Shown here piece after piece: positions 9,426-18,457 of a stretch of DNA of 55,697 nt. The notes under the pieces were generated by a model. The model made no database searches. It was given only the letters and a program-made list of their open reading frames with translations, and was not told the DNA's origin. The stretch's first letter is position 1; every line of letters starts with the position of its first letter. The stretch is taken from assembly GCA_903845045.1 (NCBI GenBank), contig CAIMWA010000254.1, positions 1 to 55,697 of the forward strand. The letters are read 5' to 3'. Both the position numbers and the translations under genes were made by a program. The DNA is from an uncultured delta proteobacterium (GTDB lineage: Bacteria; Myxococcota_A; Polyangia; Polyangiales; Ga0077539).

Positions 9426-10703
9426 TCAGTGCTCGAGGAGCTCGTCGGGGAGTTCCTGCACGCCGTAGTGCTCGTCCCAGCGGCGCATCTCGTCGAGGAG
9501 CGCGCGGCCCGCGGCGGTGGGGCGGCCGTTGCCGAGGACGACGGCGGCGCCGGCGTGGTTGAGGCTTCGGATCTTCGCGAAGCGCCGCTGGAAGTCGACG
9601 CTCTTGGCGCGCGGGTCGCCGGCCTCGGTGATGCGCTCGTAGAGCCGCGCGATGGGCTGGAACGCGTGCACCGCGAGGAGCACCCCGTGCAGCGGCCGCG
9701 GGTCGGGCCGCACCGGCGAGGCGTAGAGCGGCCAGAAGGCGTTCTCGAGCACCGCGTCGAGCTCGAAGAACGCGTTGAGCTTGTTGTGCGAGAACTCGTG
9801 CACCACCGCCTCGGTCATGGTCATGAGGTTCGGGTGCAGCGTGAGGTAGATGGTCCCGATGGCCTCCTGGTACGAAGCCGAGAGGTGCTTCTCGGCGTCG
9901 TAGCCGACGGGCACGAAGGTGTGCACGAAGAGGTCGATCTCGCGGCGCACCTCGGGGAGGTGCGTGCCGATGAGCTCGAGGCACTGCGCGAGGACGGCGC
10001 ACCACTCCTCGGGGTCGCGGCCGCCGAGGTCGATGGGGTTGCCGCCCTTGTCGGGGTGCGCCTCGAACATGCGCAGCGGGTTGTTGTCGGCCAGCGCCAG
10101 GCGCAGCGACGGCGTGATCGTGCGGTACGGCCGCGACACCCCCGCCGGGCGGCCCTCGCAGACGGACCACGCCTCGAGGGCCCAGTCCTCGTCGCCGCCG
10201 TCGCGCACGAAGGTCACGCGGCCGTTGCCGAAGCGCACCGCGCGCATGCTCGCGTCGAAGCGCAGCCCGAGGTTCGCGGGGAGCGAGAGCACCTCGTCGG
10301 GCAGGCGCCGCAGCTCCACGGGTCCCGGCAGCGCGCCGAGGCACGCGAGCTCGAAGGCGAGCTGGGCGCGGAGCGTGCGCAGGTGGCGCAGCGCGGCCTC
10401 GCGGTCGGAGCCGATGGTCTTGCGCAGGCAGCGCACGAGGGTGCCGAGCGTGGGGCGGCGCAGCAGGCTCGCCACGAGGCCCGGCGACGACGTGAAGAGG
10501 TGCTCCACGAGGGCCGTGAACGCGGCGTGGTCGGCGGCCTCGTCGGGCGGCGGGGTGACGGCGGCGGGGATGCGGCGGAACTCCGCGAGCACCCGGCGCA
10601 TGGCCAGCGAGAGCACCTCCCGGGCGGTGTTCGACCCCGCGTCGGGGATCGTCAGGTCGCGCGGCGGTCGCAGGGCAGCGGCGTGCGTCGTGGGCGTGGT
10701 CAC
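9426..10703 (-). CDS. Putative HExxH-type peptide modification protein (aKG-HExxH peptide beta-hydroxylase-like)
   Basis: MTMTEAVVHEFSHNKLNAFFELD with HEFSH motif; length and layout resemble the HEXXH putative peptide-modification family. Confidence 0.7.
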   Translation of the reverse strand: MTTPTTHAAALRPPRDLTIPDAGSNTAREVLSLAMRRVLAEFRRIPAAVTPPPDEAADHAAFTALVEHLFTSSPGLVASLLRRPTLGTLVRCLRKTIGSDREAALRHLRTLRAQLAFELACLGALPGPVELRRLPDEVLSLPANLGLRFDASMRAVRFGNGRVTFVRDGGDEDWALEAWSVCEGRPAGVSRPYRTITPSLRLALADNNPLRMFEAHPDKGGNPIDLGGRDPEEWCAVLAQCLELIGTHLPEVRREIDLFVHTFVPVGYDAEKHLSASYQEAIGTIYLTLHPNLMTMTEAVVHEFSHNKLNAFFELDAVLENAFWPLYASPVRPDPRPLHGVLLAVHAFQPIARLYERITEAGDPRAKSVDFQRRFAKIRSLNHAGAAVVLGNGRPTAAGRALLDEMRRWDEHYGVQELPDELLEH

Positions 10704-10738
10704 GGTGCCTCGGGAGCATACACTCCGCGCGGCGACGG

Positions 10739-11692
10739 ATGACAGCGCGGCCCCGATCCAACTCGTTCCACTACACCCTGCGCGGGGTGGTGGGAGCGCT
10801 GCGCGCCGAGGCCTGGGGCGGGTGTCCGGTGCTGCGCGCGGGGCCGGCGCGGTGGGCGCGCGGGCGCACGGTGTTCCTGCGGCGCGACGGGCGCGTGGCG
10901 GCCTTCGCGACGGACACCGGCGACTTCACCGACGCCGAGCTCGCGGCGGTGCAGCACGACGCCGGGCAGCTCTACCTCGACGTGTCGCGCAAGCCCGCGC
11001 CCGACGACTTCGCCGCGGACCTGCGCAAGCTCGAACGCAGCGCCGTGTGCGCGGGCTGTCCCGCCCACGGGGGCTGCGCGGGGCTCTTCGACCCGTCGCC
11101 CGCGGAGGTCTTCGCCCGCGACGACGCCGCCGTGCGCGCGCAGGTGGCGGCGGTGCGCGGCGACGTGCTCGACGTGGGCTGCGGCAACGGCCCCTACGGC
11201 GACGTGCTCGGCCCGCTCGCCGAGGCCGGCGCGATCCGTTACGTGGGCGTCGACCCCGACGCGGCGCACATCGCCCGGCTCCGCGATCGCTGGCCCTGGG
11301 CCGACCTGCGCGCCGTCCCCGCGGAGGCGCTCGACCCCGCCGAGCGCTTCGACCACGTGCTCGTGCTCCGGAGCTGGAACCACCTCCCGGACCCGTGGCG
11401 CGCGGCGCGGTCCTTCGCAGCGATGCTGCGCCCCGGCGGAGCGCTGCTCGTCGTCGACAACGTGGCCTTCGGGCTCGTGCGGTCGCGCGCCCAGGCCGTC
11501 CACGCCGAAGGGGGACCCGCGGGCTTCGAGCACTTTCGCAACGACGGCGCCGCCGAGGCCGCCCGCGCCCTCGAGGCCGCCGGGCTCGCCGTCGAGGAGC
11601 GCTCCGACGTCGGCCCCGCGACGAGCAACCAGTGGTGGCTCCGGTGCCGCCGCGACCCCTCGTACGGAGCTACGCAAACGGCTGCGGAGTAA
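10739..11692 (+). CDS. Class I SAM-dependent methyltransferase with N-terminal SPASM-like Cys module
   Basis: VCAGCPAHGGCAGLFD followed by VLDVGCGNGPYGDVLGPL and LRPGGALLVVDN. Confidence 0.8.
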   Translation: MTARPRSNSFHYTLRGVVGALRAEAWGGCPVLRAGPARWARGRTVFLRRDGRVAAFATDTGDFTDAELAAVQHDAGQLYLDVSRKPAPDDFAADLRKLERSAVCAGCPAHGGCAGLFDPSPAEVFARDDAAVRAQVAAVRGDVLDVGCGNGPYGDVLGPLAEAGAIRYVGVDPDAAHIARLRDRWPWADLRAVPAEALDPAERFDHVLVLRSWNHLPDPWRAARSFAAMLRPGGALLVVDNVAFGLVRSRAQAVHAEGGPAGFEHFRNDGAAEAARALEAAGLAVEERSDVGPATSNQWWLRCRRDPSYGATQTAAE

Positions 11693-11844
11693 GCAACATT
11701 TGCGGGGTTCCCCCGTGGCGTGCGGAGACGCAGAAATTACGGGGAATTCCGCGTCCATCCTTGCGCGCGGCGGGGCCTCCGGGGCACACTCGGAACCTCT
11801 TTTGCAGGGGTCCCCTGGGCGGGCCCGAGAGACAGGTCCACGCG

Positions 11845-12366
11845 ATGAGCACACAGGTGTTGGAAGGGTTTCCGAGCGATCTGGCAGCGAGCGACCCGGC
11901 GGACGGCGCGGTGACGCTGACCGTCGACGCGGCGCTGTATCCGCTCGAGGCGGTGTACGGCGCGGCGTACATCTTCATCGACCGCTGCTACGTGCTGCTC
12001 GACCGCCCGGACGCGGAGCACCTCACGGTGACGCTGGCGGACAAGAAGGGCGCGTCCGGGGCCGACGCCGCGGAGCTTCGCCGCATGGCCGGGGAGTTCG
12101 CCAACGAGCTGCTCACGCAGGCCTGGCGGCAGCGCATCGTGGTGGAGAACCGCGCGCTGCTCGAGGCCGTGACGACGCAGGCGCTGGCCGGGGCGCTGGC
12201 GACGGGCGCGCCGGCGGAGCCCTCGCTCGACGACCTGGCGAACTTCGACTTCACCGAGGAGGCCTTCGACGACCCGCTGGGCATCGCGATGTCCTGGGAG
12301 GAGAAGTACAAGAAGAAGACCCCCGCGGAGGAGGCTGCGGAGGCCGGCGGCGAGGCGAAGCCTTGA
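11845..12366 (+). CDS. hxsD: His-Xaa-Ser system protein HxsD-like
   Basis: VTLTVDAALYPLEAVYGAAYIFIDRCYVLLDRPDAEHLTVTL...EFANELLTQAWRQRIVVENRALLEAV resembles HxsD; next to HxsB-like rSAM and HGS-repeat protein. Confidence 0.78.
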   Translation: MSTQVLEGFPSDLAASDPADGAVTLTVDAALYPLEAVYGAAYIFIDRCYVLLDRPDAEHLTVTLADKKGASGADAAELRRMAGEFANELLTQAWRQRIVVENRALLEAVTTQALAGALATGAPAEPSLDDLANFDFTEEAFDDPLGIAMSWEEKYKKKTPAEEAAEAGGEAKP

Positions 12367-12578
12367 TCGCGCGGCGCTTTCACCGGGAGATCTACCCGGC
12401 CACGGCGGTCGACGGCGCGGTGCAGGTCTTCGCCAAGTTCGCGCGCTTCGAGGTCGCCGACGAGGGCGAGCACCGGGTGGTGCGCATCACGGCGAAGCGC
12501 CCCGAGCGGGAGCTTCGCATCGCGCAGGAGCTGGGCAATTACGCCCTCGGGCTGACGCGCCGGGAGGCGATCTCTTGA
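12363..12578 (+). CDS. Small partner protein (second HxsD-like / recognition-type protein)
   Basis: LIARRFHREIYPATAVDGAVQVFAKFARFEVADEGEHRVVRITAKRPERELRIAQELGNYALGLTRREAIS; TTGA overlaps at both ends. Confidence 0.65.
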   Translation: MIARRFHREIYPATAVDGAVQVFAKFARFEVADEGEHRVVRITAKRPERELRIAQELGNYALGLTRREAIS

Positions 12579-14065
12579 ACATGCTCGCAGGCATCCAGCG
12601 GCCCAGCACGACGTTCCCGGCGTTCTTCCGGGTGCGGCAGCTCGGGGACATGTTCCTGGTGACCAACGCCCAGGGCGATTGGTTGATGCTCGACGCCCAC
12701 GATTTCAAGGCCTTCGGCGAGGGCACCGTGGCCCCGAACACGCCGCTCTGGGGGCGCCTGCGGGCGGCCAACCTGATCCGCGCGGAGTTCGACGTGGCGG
12801 CGGCGGCGGCGCGCATGAAGAAGCGCTACCGGTTCCTCGATTACGGGCCGAACCTGCACATGCTCGTGGCGACGCTGCGGTGCAACGAGACCTGCGTGTA
12901 CTGCCACGCCTCGCGCGCCGACATGGACGCGACGCACACCGACATGACCGCGGAGATCGCGGAGAAGTCCGTGGAGCTGGCGCTGGCGAGCTCGGCGCCG
13001 TTCGTCACCATCGAGTTCCAGGGCGGCGAGCCGCTGGTGAACTTCCCGGTGGTGAAGCACGCGATCCTGTACGGGCAGAAGCGCGCGCAGGAGCTCGGCA
13101 AGAGCGTCGAGTTCACCATGGTCTCGAACCTCGCCCTCATGGACGAGGAGAAGCTGTCGTTCCTGCTCGACCACCGGGTGCAGCTCTGCACGAGCATCGA
13201 CGGCCCGGAGCACCTGCACGACAAGCAGCGCAAGCTCGTGGCGTCGAGCTCCTACAACGCCGCCGTGGGCTGGATCGCGCGCATCAACAAGGCCTACGTG
13301 GAGCGCGGCCTGGACCCGACGCTCTACCACGTCGAGGCGCTGCTCACGACGACGCGCGAGGCGCTCTCGCGGGGCCACGACATCGTCGACACGTACGCGA
13401 AGCTCGGGTGCCGCGCGCTGTTCCTCCGGCCCATCGACCCCTTCGGGTTCATGGAGAAGACCGGCGCGCGCGTCGACTATCCCCGCGAGGACTTCCTGAA
13501 GTTCTACCGCGACACGACGGACTACATCATCGAGCAGAACAAGAAGGGCGTGCAGATCCTCGAGCGCTACGCGGCGATCTTCCTCACGAAGATCCTCCAC
13601 GGCGAGGACCCGAACTTCCTGGACATCCGCAGCCCCGGCGGCGCGGGCGTGAGCGCCATCGCGTACAACCACAACGGCAAGGTGTTCGCCGGTGACGAAG
13701 CCCGGATGATGCACGAGACCGGCGACGACACGTTCCTGCTCGGCACCGTCGACGACCTGACCTACGAGAAGATCGTCACGCACCCGACGGTGCGCGCCCT
13801 CGCCCTCGCCTCGAACGTCAACGGCCGCCCGGACTGCGTGAATTGCGCCTACAACCCGTTCTGCGGGGTGGACGGCGTGCACACGTACAAGACCCAGGGG
13901 TCCATCTCCGGGCGGATGCGCGAGAGCACGGTCTGCGCCGTGCATAAGGGCATCCAGGACTACCTTTTCGAGAAGCTCCGGGAGAACGACCCGGAGGTGA
14001 TGGAGATCTTCCGCCGCTGGACCATCAACCGGGCGCGGGAGCACTTCGTGCAAGAGCCGGTGTAG
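12575..14065 (+). CDS. hxsB: Radical SAM/SPASM maturase, HxsB-like
   Basis: LGDMFLVTNAQGDWLMLDAHDFKAF; LHMLVATLRCNETCVYCHAS; VTIEFQGGEPLVNFPVV; CVNCAYNPFCGVDGVHTY. Confidence 0.83.
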   Translation: MNMLAGIQRPSTTFPAFFRVRQLGDMFLVTNAQGDWLMLDAHDFKAFGEGTVAPNTPLWGRLRAANLIRAEFDVAAAAARMKKRYRFLDYGPNLHMLVATLRCNETCVYCHASRADMDATHTDMTAEIAEKSVELALASSAPFVTIEFQGGEPLVNFPVVKHAILYGQKRAQELGKSVEFTMVSNLALMDEEKLSFLLDHRVQLCTSIDGPEHLHDKQRKLVASSSYNAAVGWIARINKAYVERGLDPTLYHVEALLTTTREALSRGHDIVDTYAKLGCRALFLRPIDPFGFMEKTGARVDYPREDFLKFYRDTTDYIIEQNKKGVQILERYAAIFLTKILHGEDPNFLDIRSPGGAGVSAIAYNHNGKVFAGDEARMMHETGDDTFLLGTVDDLTYEKIVTHPTVRALALASNVNGRPDCVNCAYNPFCGVDGVHTYKTQGSISGRMRESTVCAVHKGIQDYLFEKLRENDPEVMEIFRRWTINRAREHFVQEPV

Positions 14066-14162
14066 ATTTCTTTTGCGTCCCGGAGTGCGATAGAATCACT
14101 CCTTCCCCGTGCCCGGGCTGATCCGGCACCGGAAGACCCCCAGCGATCCGCCGAGGCCCCCA

Positions 14163-14645
14163 ATGACTGGCGACCCCCACGACGAGAGTGAAGACAGCGG
14201 CGCGGACGACGAGCTTCCGACGTTCAAGCGCGAGGCGGCGGACACGCTGTCGCATGCCGAGCGTGCGCTGTCCGACCGCGCGGCCGACGAGGCCGCCAAT
14301 CGTCCGAAGGGTCCGCAACTATTTCCGAGCAACGACCAGCGCGGTGCACAGCACTGCTCGCACGGGTCGCACGGGTCCCACGGCTCGCACGGGTCCCACG
14401 GCTCGCACGGATCCCACGGCTCGCACGGGTCTCACGGCTCGCACGGGTCTCACGGCTCGCACGGGTCTCACGGATCCCACGGGTCTCACGGGTCCCATGG
14501 TTCGCACGGCTCGCACGGGTCTCACGGCTCGCACGGATCCCACGGGTCGCACGGGTCGCACGGGTCTCACGGATCCCACGGCTCGCACGGGTCTCACGGA
14601 TCCCACGGGTCTCACGGTTCCCACGGGTCTCACGGGAGCTGGTGA
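14163..14645 (+). CDS. hxsA: His-Gly-Ser repeat protein, candidate modified peptide precursor (HxsA-like)
   Basis: About 65-aa acidic leader-like N-terminus ending ...DQRGAQHC, then 31 uninterrupted SHG units, then SW-stop; start chosen at ATG 14163 (ATG 14109 also possible). Confidence 0.85.
   Translation: MTGDPHDESEDSGADDELPTFKREAADTLSHAERALSDRAADEAANRPKGPQLFPSNDQRGAQHCSHGSHGSHGSHGSHGSHGSHGSHGSHGSHGSHGSHGSHGSHGSHGSHGSHGSHGSHGSHGSHGSHGSHGSHGSHGSHGSHGSHGSHGSHGSHGSW
14358..14636 (+). repeat. 31 x 9-bp tandem coding repeat (TCN CAY GGN)
   Basis: Counted from the ORF length: 279 bp = 31 x 9. Confidence 0.93.
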
Positions 14646-15556
14646 CCGCGGCGCGCCGGCTCCGCTGGCTCGAGCTCACCCCCGACTACCGCTGCAACAA
14701 CCGATGCGTGGGCTGTTGGTCCGTGCAGGACGACGGCCCCTCGATGACCGGCGCCGAGGCCCTCGCGGCGCTGCGCCAGGGTCGTGCCGAGGGCGTCACG
14801 GCGCTCTGGATCGGCGGCGGCGAGCCCACGCTGCGCAAGGACCTCTTCGCCCTCGCCTCGCTCGCCCGGCGTCTCGGGTACGCACGGGTGAAGCTCCAGA
14901 CGAACGGGATGATGCTCGCCTACGAGGGCTTCGCGCGGCGCTGCGTCGAGGCCGGCGTGACCGAGGTGGCGTTCTCCATGAAGGGTGCCGCCGCGGCGAC
15001 GCACGACCGGCTGGCGCGCACCGACGGGTGCTTCGCGCTGCTCGTCCAGGGCGTGGAGCGCGCGCGCGAGGCGGGGCTGGCGCTCGAGGGCGACGTGCTG
15101 GCGATGGCGAGCAACGTGGCGCAGATCCCGGCCATGGTGGCGCTCGGCGCGGGGTGGGGCTTCGCGCGCTTTCGCGTGTGGATGCTCTCGGCCGTGGACG
15201 GCGCGCAGGACCTCGCCGCGGTGCAGGCCGAGGTGCCCCGCATCGAGGACGTCGCGGCGGGCGTGGCGGCGGCGCGGGAGGCCCATGCGGGGCGCCCCGA
15301 CGACTTCGTGGTGTCGCTGCACACCCCCGCCTGCGTGCTGCCCCCGGAGCACCTCGCGGCGGCCTTCGACGCGCGGGCCTTCGGGATGCGGGTGGTGAAC
15401 CCCGGCGGCCACGCCTTCGACCTCGCCGACTCGCCGATGGAGGGGGGAACGTTCCTTCCGGCGTGCGCGGGGTGCCGGCATCGTTCACGCTGCGGCGGGC
15501 TGCGTCGCGACTACCTCGCGGTGCACGGCGGCGGCGCGTTTCACGCGGTGGCATGA
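14642..15556 (+). CDS. Radical SAM protein of the HGS-repeat operon
   Basis: CNNRCVGC, IGGGEPTLRKDL, LQTNGM, CAGCRHRSRCGGL; GTG start overlaps the repeat-protein stop (GTGA). Confidence 0.88.
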   Translation: MTAARRLRWLELTPDYRCNNRCVGCWSVQDDGPSMTGAEALAALRQGRAEGVTALWIGGGEPTLRKDLFALASLARRLGYARVKLQTNGMMLAYEGFARRCVEAGVTEVAFSMKGAAAATHDRLARTDGCFALLVQGVERAREAGLALEGDVLAMASNVAQIPAMVALGAGWGFARFRVWMLSAVDGAQDLAAVQAEVPRIEDVAAGVAAAREAHAGRPDDFVVSLHTPACVLPPEHLAAAFDARAFGMRVVNPGGHAFDLADSPMEGGTFLPACAGCRHRSRCGGLRRDYLAVHGGGAFHAVA

Positions 15557-15590
15557 GCGGCGCACGGCGCCCGACGGGAGCGATGGAGCT

Positions 15591-17399
15591 GTGATGGAGA
15601 CGGGTGAAGGCGCGGGCGCTGGGGTCGACGGGAAGGTCCTCGAGCACGAGGACGCGGCGCACGAGAAGCGCAACTGGGTGCGGCTCACCTTCGACTGCAA
15701 CAACCACTGCGTGTTCTGCCTCGACACGCTCACGCACGACGGCGTGATGCGCGACGCCGACGACGTGAAGCGGCAGATCCTCGACGGGGCGCGCAAGGGG
15801 GCGCAGCGGCTCATCCTGTCGGGCGGCGAGCCGACGATGCACCCGCGCTACGTCGACTTCATCCGCCTCGGAAAAGCCGCGAAATACCGCAAGATCCAGA
15901 CGGTCACGAACGGCCGCATGTTCGGCTACGGCGGCTTCTTGAAGCGCTGCCTCGACGCAGGCCTCGACGAGATCACGTTCTCGATCCACGGCCCCAACGC
16001 GAAGATCCACGACGCGCTGGTGGGGGCCAAGGGAGCGTTCGACCAGGAGGTCGAGGGCCTGCGCCTCGCCCTCGAGGACGGCCGCCCCATCGTGAACATC
16101 GACGTGGTGATCAACCGCGGCAACGTGAAGCACCTCAAGGCCATCCTCGAGCGCTTCATCGCCATGGGCGTGCGCGAGTACGACCTGCTGCACGTGATCC
16201 CCTTCGGCAACGCGTACAAGGAGGGCAAGGAGATCCTCTTCTACGACCTCGAGGAGATGCGCCCGTACCTGCTCGAGGCCTTCGAGTTCTCCAAGCGCCC
16301 CGACGTGCACATCTGGCTGAACCGCTTTCCGGTGCAGCACCTCGAGGGCTACGAGTCGCTCATCCAGGACCCGTACAAGCTCAACGACGAGGCCAAGGGC
16401 CGCAAGGAGGAGTTCCACAAGCTCCTCACCGAGGGCGAGGACCTCGACTGCCGCGACCCCGCGCGCTGCCGGCTCTGCTACCTGCAGAACGTCTGCGACA
16501 CGCTCTACGGCGTGCGCGACCAGGTGGCCGCGCGGGACTTCGGGCGGCTGCGCGTCGACACCACGTGGGAGGCCAAGCAGGGGCCCATCTGGGGCGGCGA
16601 CCCGGCCAGCAGCAAGCGCGCGCGGCTCGAGAGCGCAGAGGCCGCGGCCGAGGGTGCACCCGCCCGCACGCGGCTGCCGGTGCTCGGACAGGACGCGAAG
16701 GTGACCCCGGGCACCGCGGTGGCGCCGGAGGTGCTGGCCGTCGAGGCCGGGGCGCAGACGCTCTGGGTGGTGGCGCCGGACGTCGCCGCGGCGGTGGCCG
16801 AGATCGCGAAGCACCCGTGGGCCCGCGACGTGGAGCTCGAGCTCGGGACGTTCAGCGGTCTAGACGTCTGGACGTCTGGACGTTCGGACGTTCCGTGGCG
16901 CGTGCGGCGCGCGGTGGCGTGGACGGTGCCGCAGGCCGAGGCGCTGCTGGCGATGCCCGGCGACTTCGAGGTGACGGTGGCGCTCACGCGCGCGAACGAG
17001 CCGTGGCTGCTGGCCCAGGGCGCGGCGGTGCGGGCGCGGCTGGGGCTCTTCCAGCCGAACTACGAGCGCATGAGCGAGGCCCAGGCCCGGGACGTCGACC
17101 TGCGGGCGTTCTTCGCGCGCTTCGGCGCGTCGGAGGTGCCCGTGGAGGGCGTTCCCGCGTGCGTGACCGGTCGCCCGCCGCGGGAGGGACCGCGCACCGT
17201 CGACACGGCGATGATGCTTCCGAGCGGGCAGCTCGAGATCTTCCGCTACGTGCAGCGGTACATCGGCGAGCACTACCGGGCGAAGTCGCTGCGCTGCAAG
17301 CCGTGCGTGCACGCCGCCAGCTGCTCGGGGCTGCACATCAACCACATCCGCGCGCACGGCTACGGGCTGCTGCAGCCGGTGCTCGCAGAGACCCCGTAG
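15591..17399 (+). CDS. Radical SAM protein with two SPASM-like Cys modules
   Basis: CNNHCVFCLDT, LSGGEPTMHP, CRLCYLQNVC and CKPCVHAASCSG. Confidence 0.9.
   Translation: MMETGEGAGAGVDGKVLEHEDAAHEKRNWVRLTFDCNNHCVFCLDTLTHDGVMRDADDVKRQILDGARKGAQRLILSGGEPTMHPRYVDFIRLGKAAKYRKIQTVTNGRMFGYGGFLKRCLDAGLDEITFSIHGPNAKIHDALVGAKGAFDQEVEGLRLALEDGRPIVNIDVVINRGNVKHLKAILERFIAMGVREYDLLHVIPFGNAYKEGKEILFYDLEEMRPYLLEAFEFSKRPDVHIWLNRFPVQHLEGYESLIQDPYKLNDEAKGRKEEFHKLLTEGEDLDCRDPARCRLCYLQNVCDTLYGVRDQVAARDFGRLRVDTTWEAKQGPIWGGDPASSKRARLESAEAAAEGAPARTRLPVLGQDAKVTPGTAVAPEVLAVEAGAQTLWVVAPDVAAAVAEIAKHPWARDVELELGTFSGLDVWTSGRSDVPWRVRRAVAWTVPQAEALLAMPGDFEVTVALTRANEPWLLAQGAAVRARLGLFQPNYERMSEAQARDVDLRAFFARFGASEVPVEGVPACVTGRPPREGPRTVDTAMMLPSGQLEIFRYVQRYIGEHYRAKSLRCKPCVHAASCSGLHINHIRAHGYGLLQPVLAETP
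16857..16899. repeat. Degenerate 8-bp tandem repeat array B, inside a coding region
   Basis: gtcta|gacgtctg|gacgtctg|gacgttcg|gacgttcc; translated as SGLDVWTSGRSDVPW. Confidence 0.85.
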
Positions 17400-17429
17400 C
17401 GAGCGACGCCTCGGCGGCGTCCGGCTCCC

Positions 17430-18113
17430 TCAGTCGGGGAGCTGCGGCGCCGCGGGGGTCGCGGGGGCCTCGGGGAGCTGCGACGTCACCGGCGTGGCGG
17501 GCGCTCCGACGAGGGCGAACTGCGGCCCCGCTCCGACGACGAGGGCGTTGAACTTGCCGCGGGGGAAGCGCTGCGTGCGCTCGCGCTGCGTGAGCAGGGC
17601 GGCGGCGGGCAGGCGGTGCTCGCGGTGGCGGAGGAGCGCGGCGAGCCAGAGCACCCCGAGGCCGTGGTCTTCGCGGGTGGGCGTATCGCCCTGGCCACGG
17701 TTCACGAGGAACAGCGAGTAGCTGCGGGTCTCGGTGAGGCCCCGGCGGGCGCGGGCGCTGCGGTCGCGGCGCAGGATGTCGACCTGGAAGCGCTCGCCGC
17801 GGCGCGACTCGAGCACCACCGGAACGCCGCCGAGCTTCACCGGGAGCACCGAGATGACGCGCCAGCGGCCGAAGGCGAGGTTCTCGGGGAGGAGGTCCTG
17901 CAGCGCGTGGGCGTCACCCTCGGCGAGGGGGGCCGGGTGCGCAACGCGGGCCGGCGGGGGCGTGGAGGGCGTCGTCGAGGGCGCAGCGGGCGCCGGAGCG
18001 TCGCCGGCCGAGGGGCGCGACAGCGGGAGCGGCAGGGCCTGCGCCGACGTCGTCGCCCCCGCGCTCGCCGCGGCCAACAAACCACTCAGAAACTGACGCC
18101 TGTTCCACATCAA
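17430..18113 (-). CDS. Tat-signal-like exported hypothetical protein
   Basis: MMWNRRQFLSGLLAAASAGATTSAQA; Pro/Ala-rich linker; duplicated PVTSQLPEAP/ATPAAPQLPD tail. Confidence 0.6.
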   Translation of the reverse strand: MMWNRRQFLSGLLAAASAGATTSAQALPLPLSRPSAGDAPAPAAPSTTPSTPPPARVAHPAPLAEGDAHALQDLLPENLAFGRWRVISVLPVKLGGVPVVLESRRGERFQVDILRRDRSARARRGLTETRSYSLFLVNRGQGDTPTREDHGLGVLWLAALLRHREHRLPAAALLTQRERTQRFPRGKFNALVVGAGPQFALVGAPATPVTSQLPEAPATPAAPQLPD

Positions 18114-18457
18114 AATTCGATACTCCGCTGCGGAAAGACGCTCATTCCTCGCGGCCGACCCTGCACGGCGGGACCTTCCGAGGATCGAGGGATCCCCGCA
18201 AGCGTTTTCGTAGGGTGCCCACCCCGAGAGGAGAACACGAACCCCGCACGCAGGGCGATGCTACGCAAACTTTTCCAGGAGATGTCCGTTCGTACCCCCC
18301 CGGTGCGAGCACAGCCCTGGAGACCCTCAACGCACGACCGATCGCCGCGAAAACGCGGAGACGAGTCGGTGTCGAAGGAGATCGAAGGAGCCTGCATCGC
18401 AGTACCGTGCCGATATTTCAGCAAGGAGCGAGCCACCCGAGGGAGCGCTTCGCCCGA

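Noticed and set aside
14358-14636. HGS DNA repeat as a CRISPR array
   Set aside because: Continuous 9-bp period, no spacers, in frame
14224-14679. Minus-strand and other-frame repeat ORFs over the HGS tract (14224-14679 -, 14319-14633 -, 14188-15594 +)
   Set aside because: They are shadow frames of the 9-bp repeat; the SHG frame has the leader, operon coupling and fitting stop
14642-15556. Assigning this rSAM as HxsC
   Set aside because: Position fits, but I could not confirm HxsC-specific sequence features by eye; left unnamed
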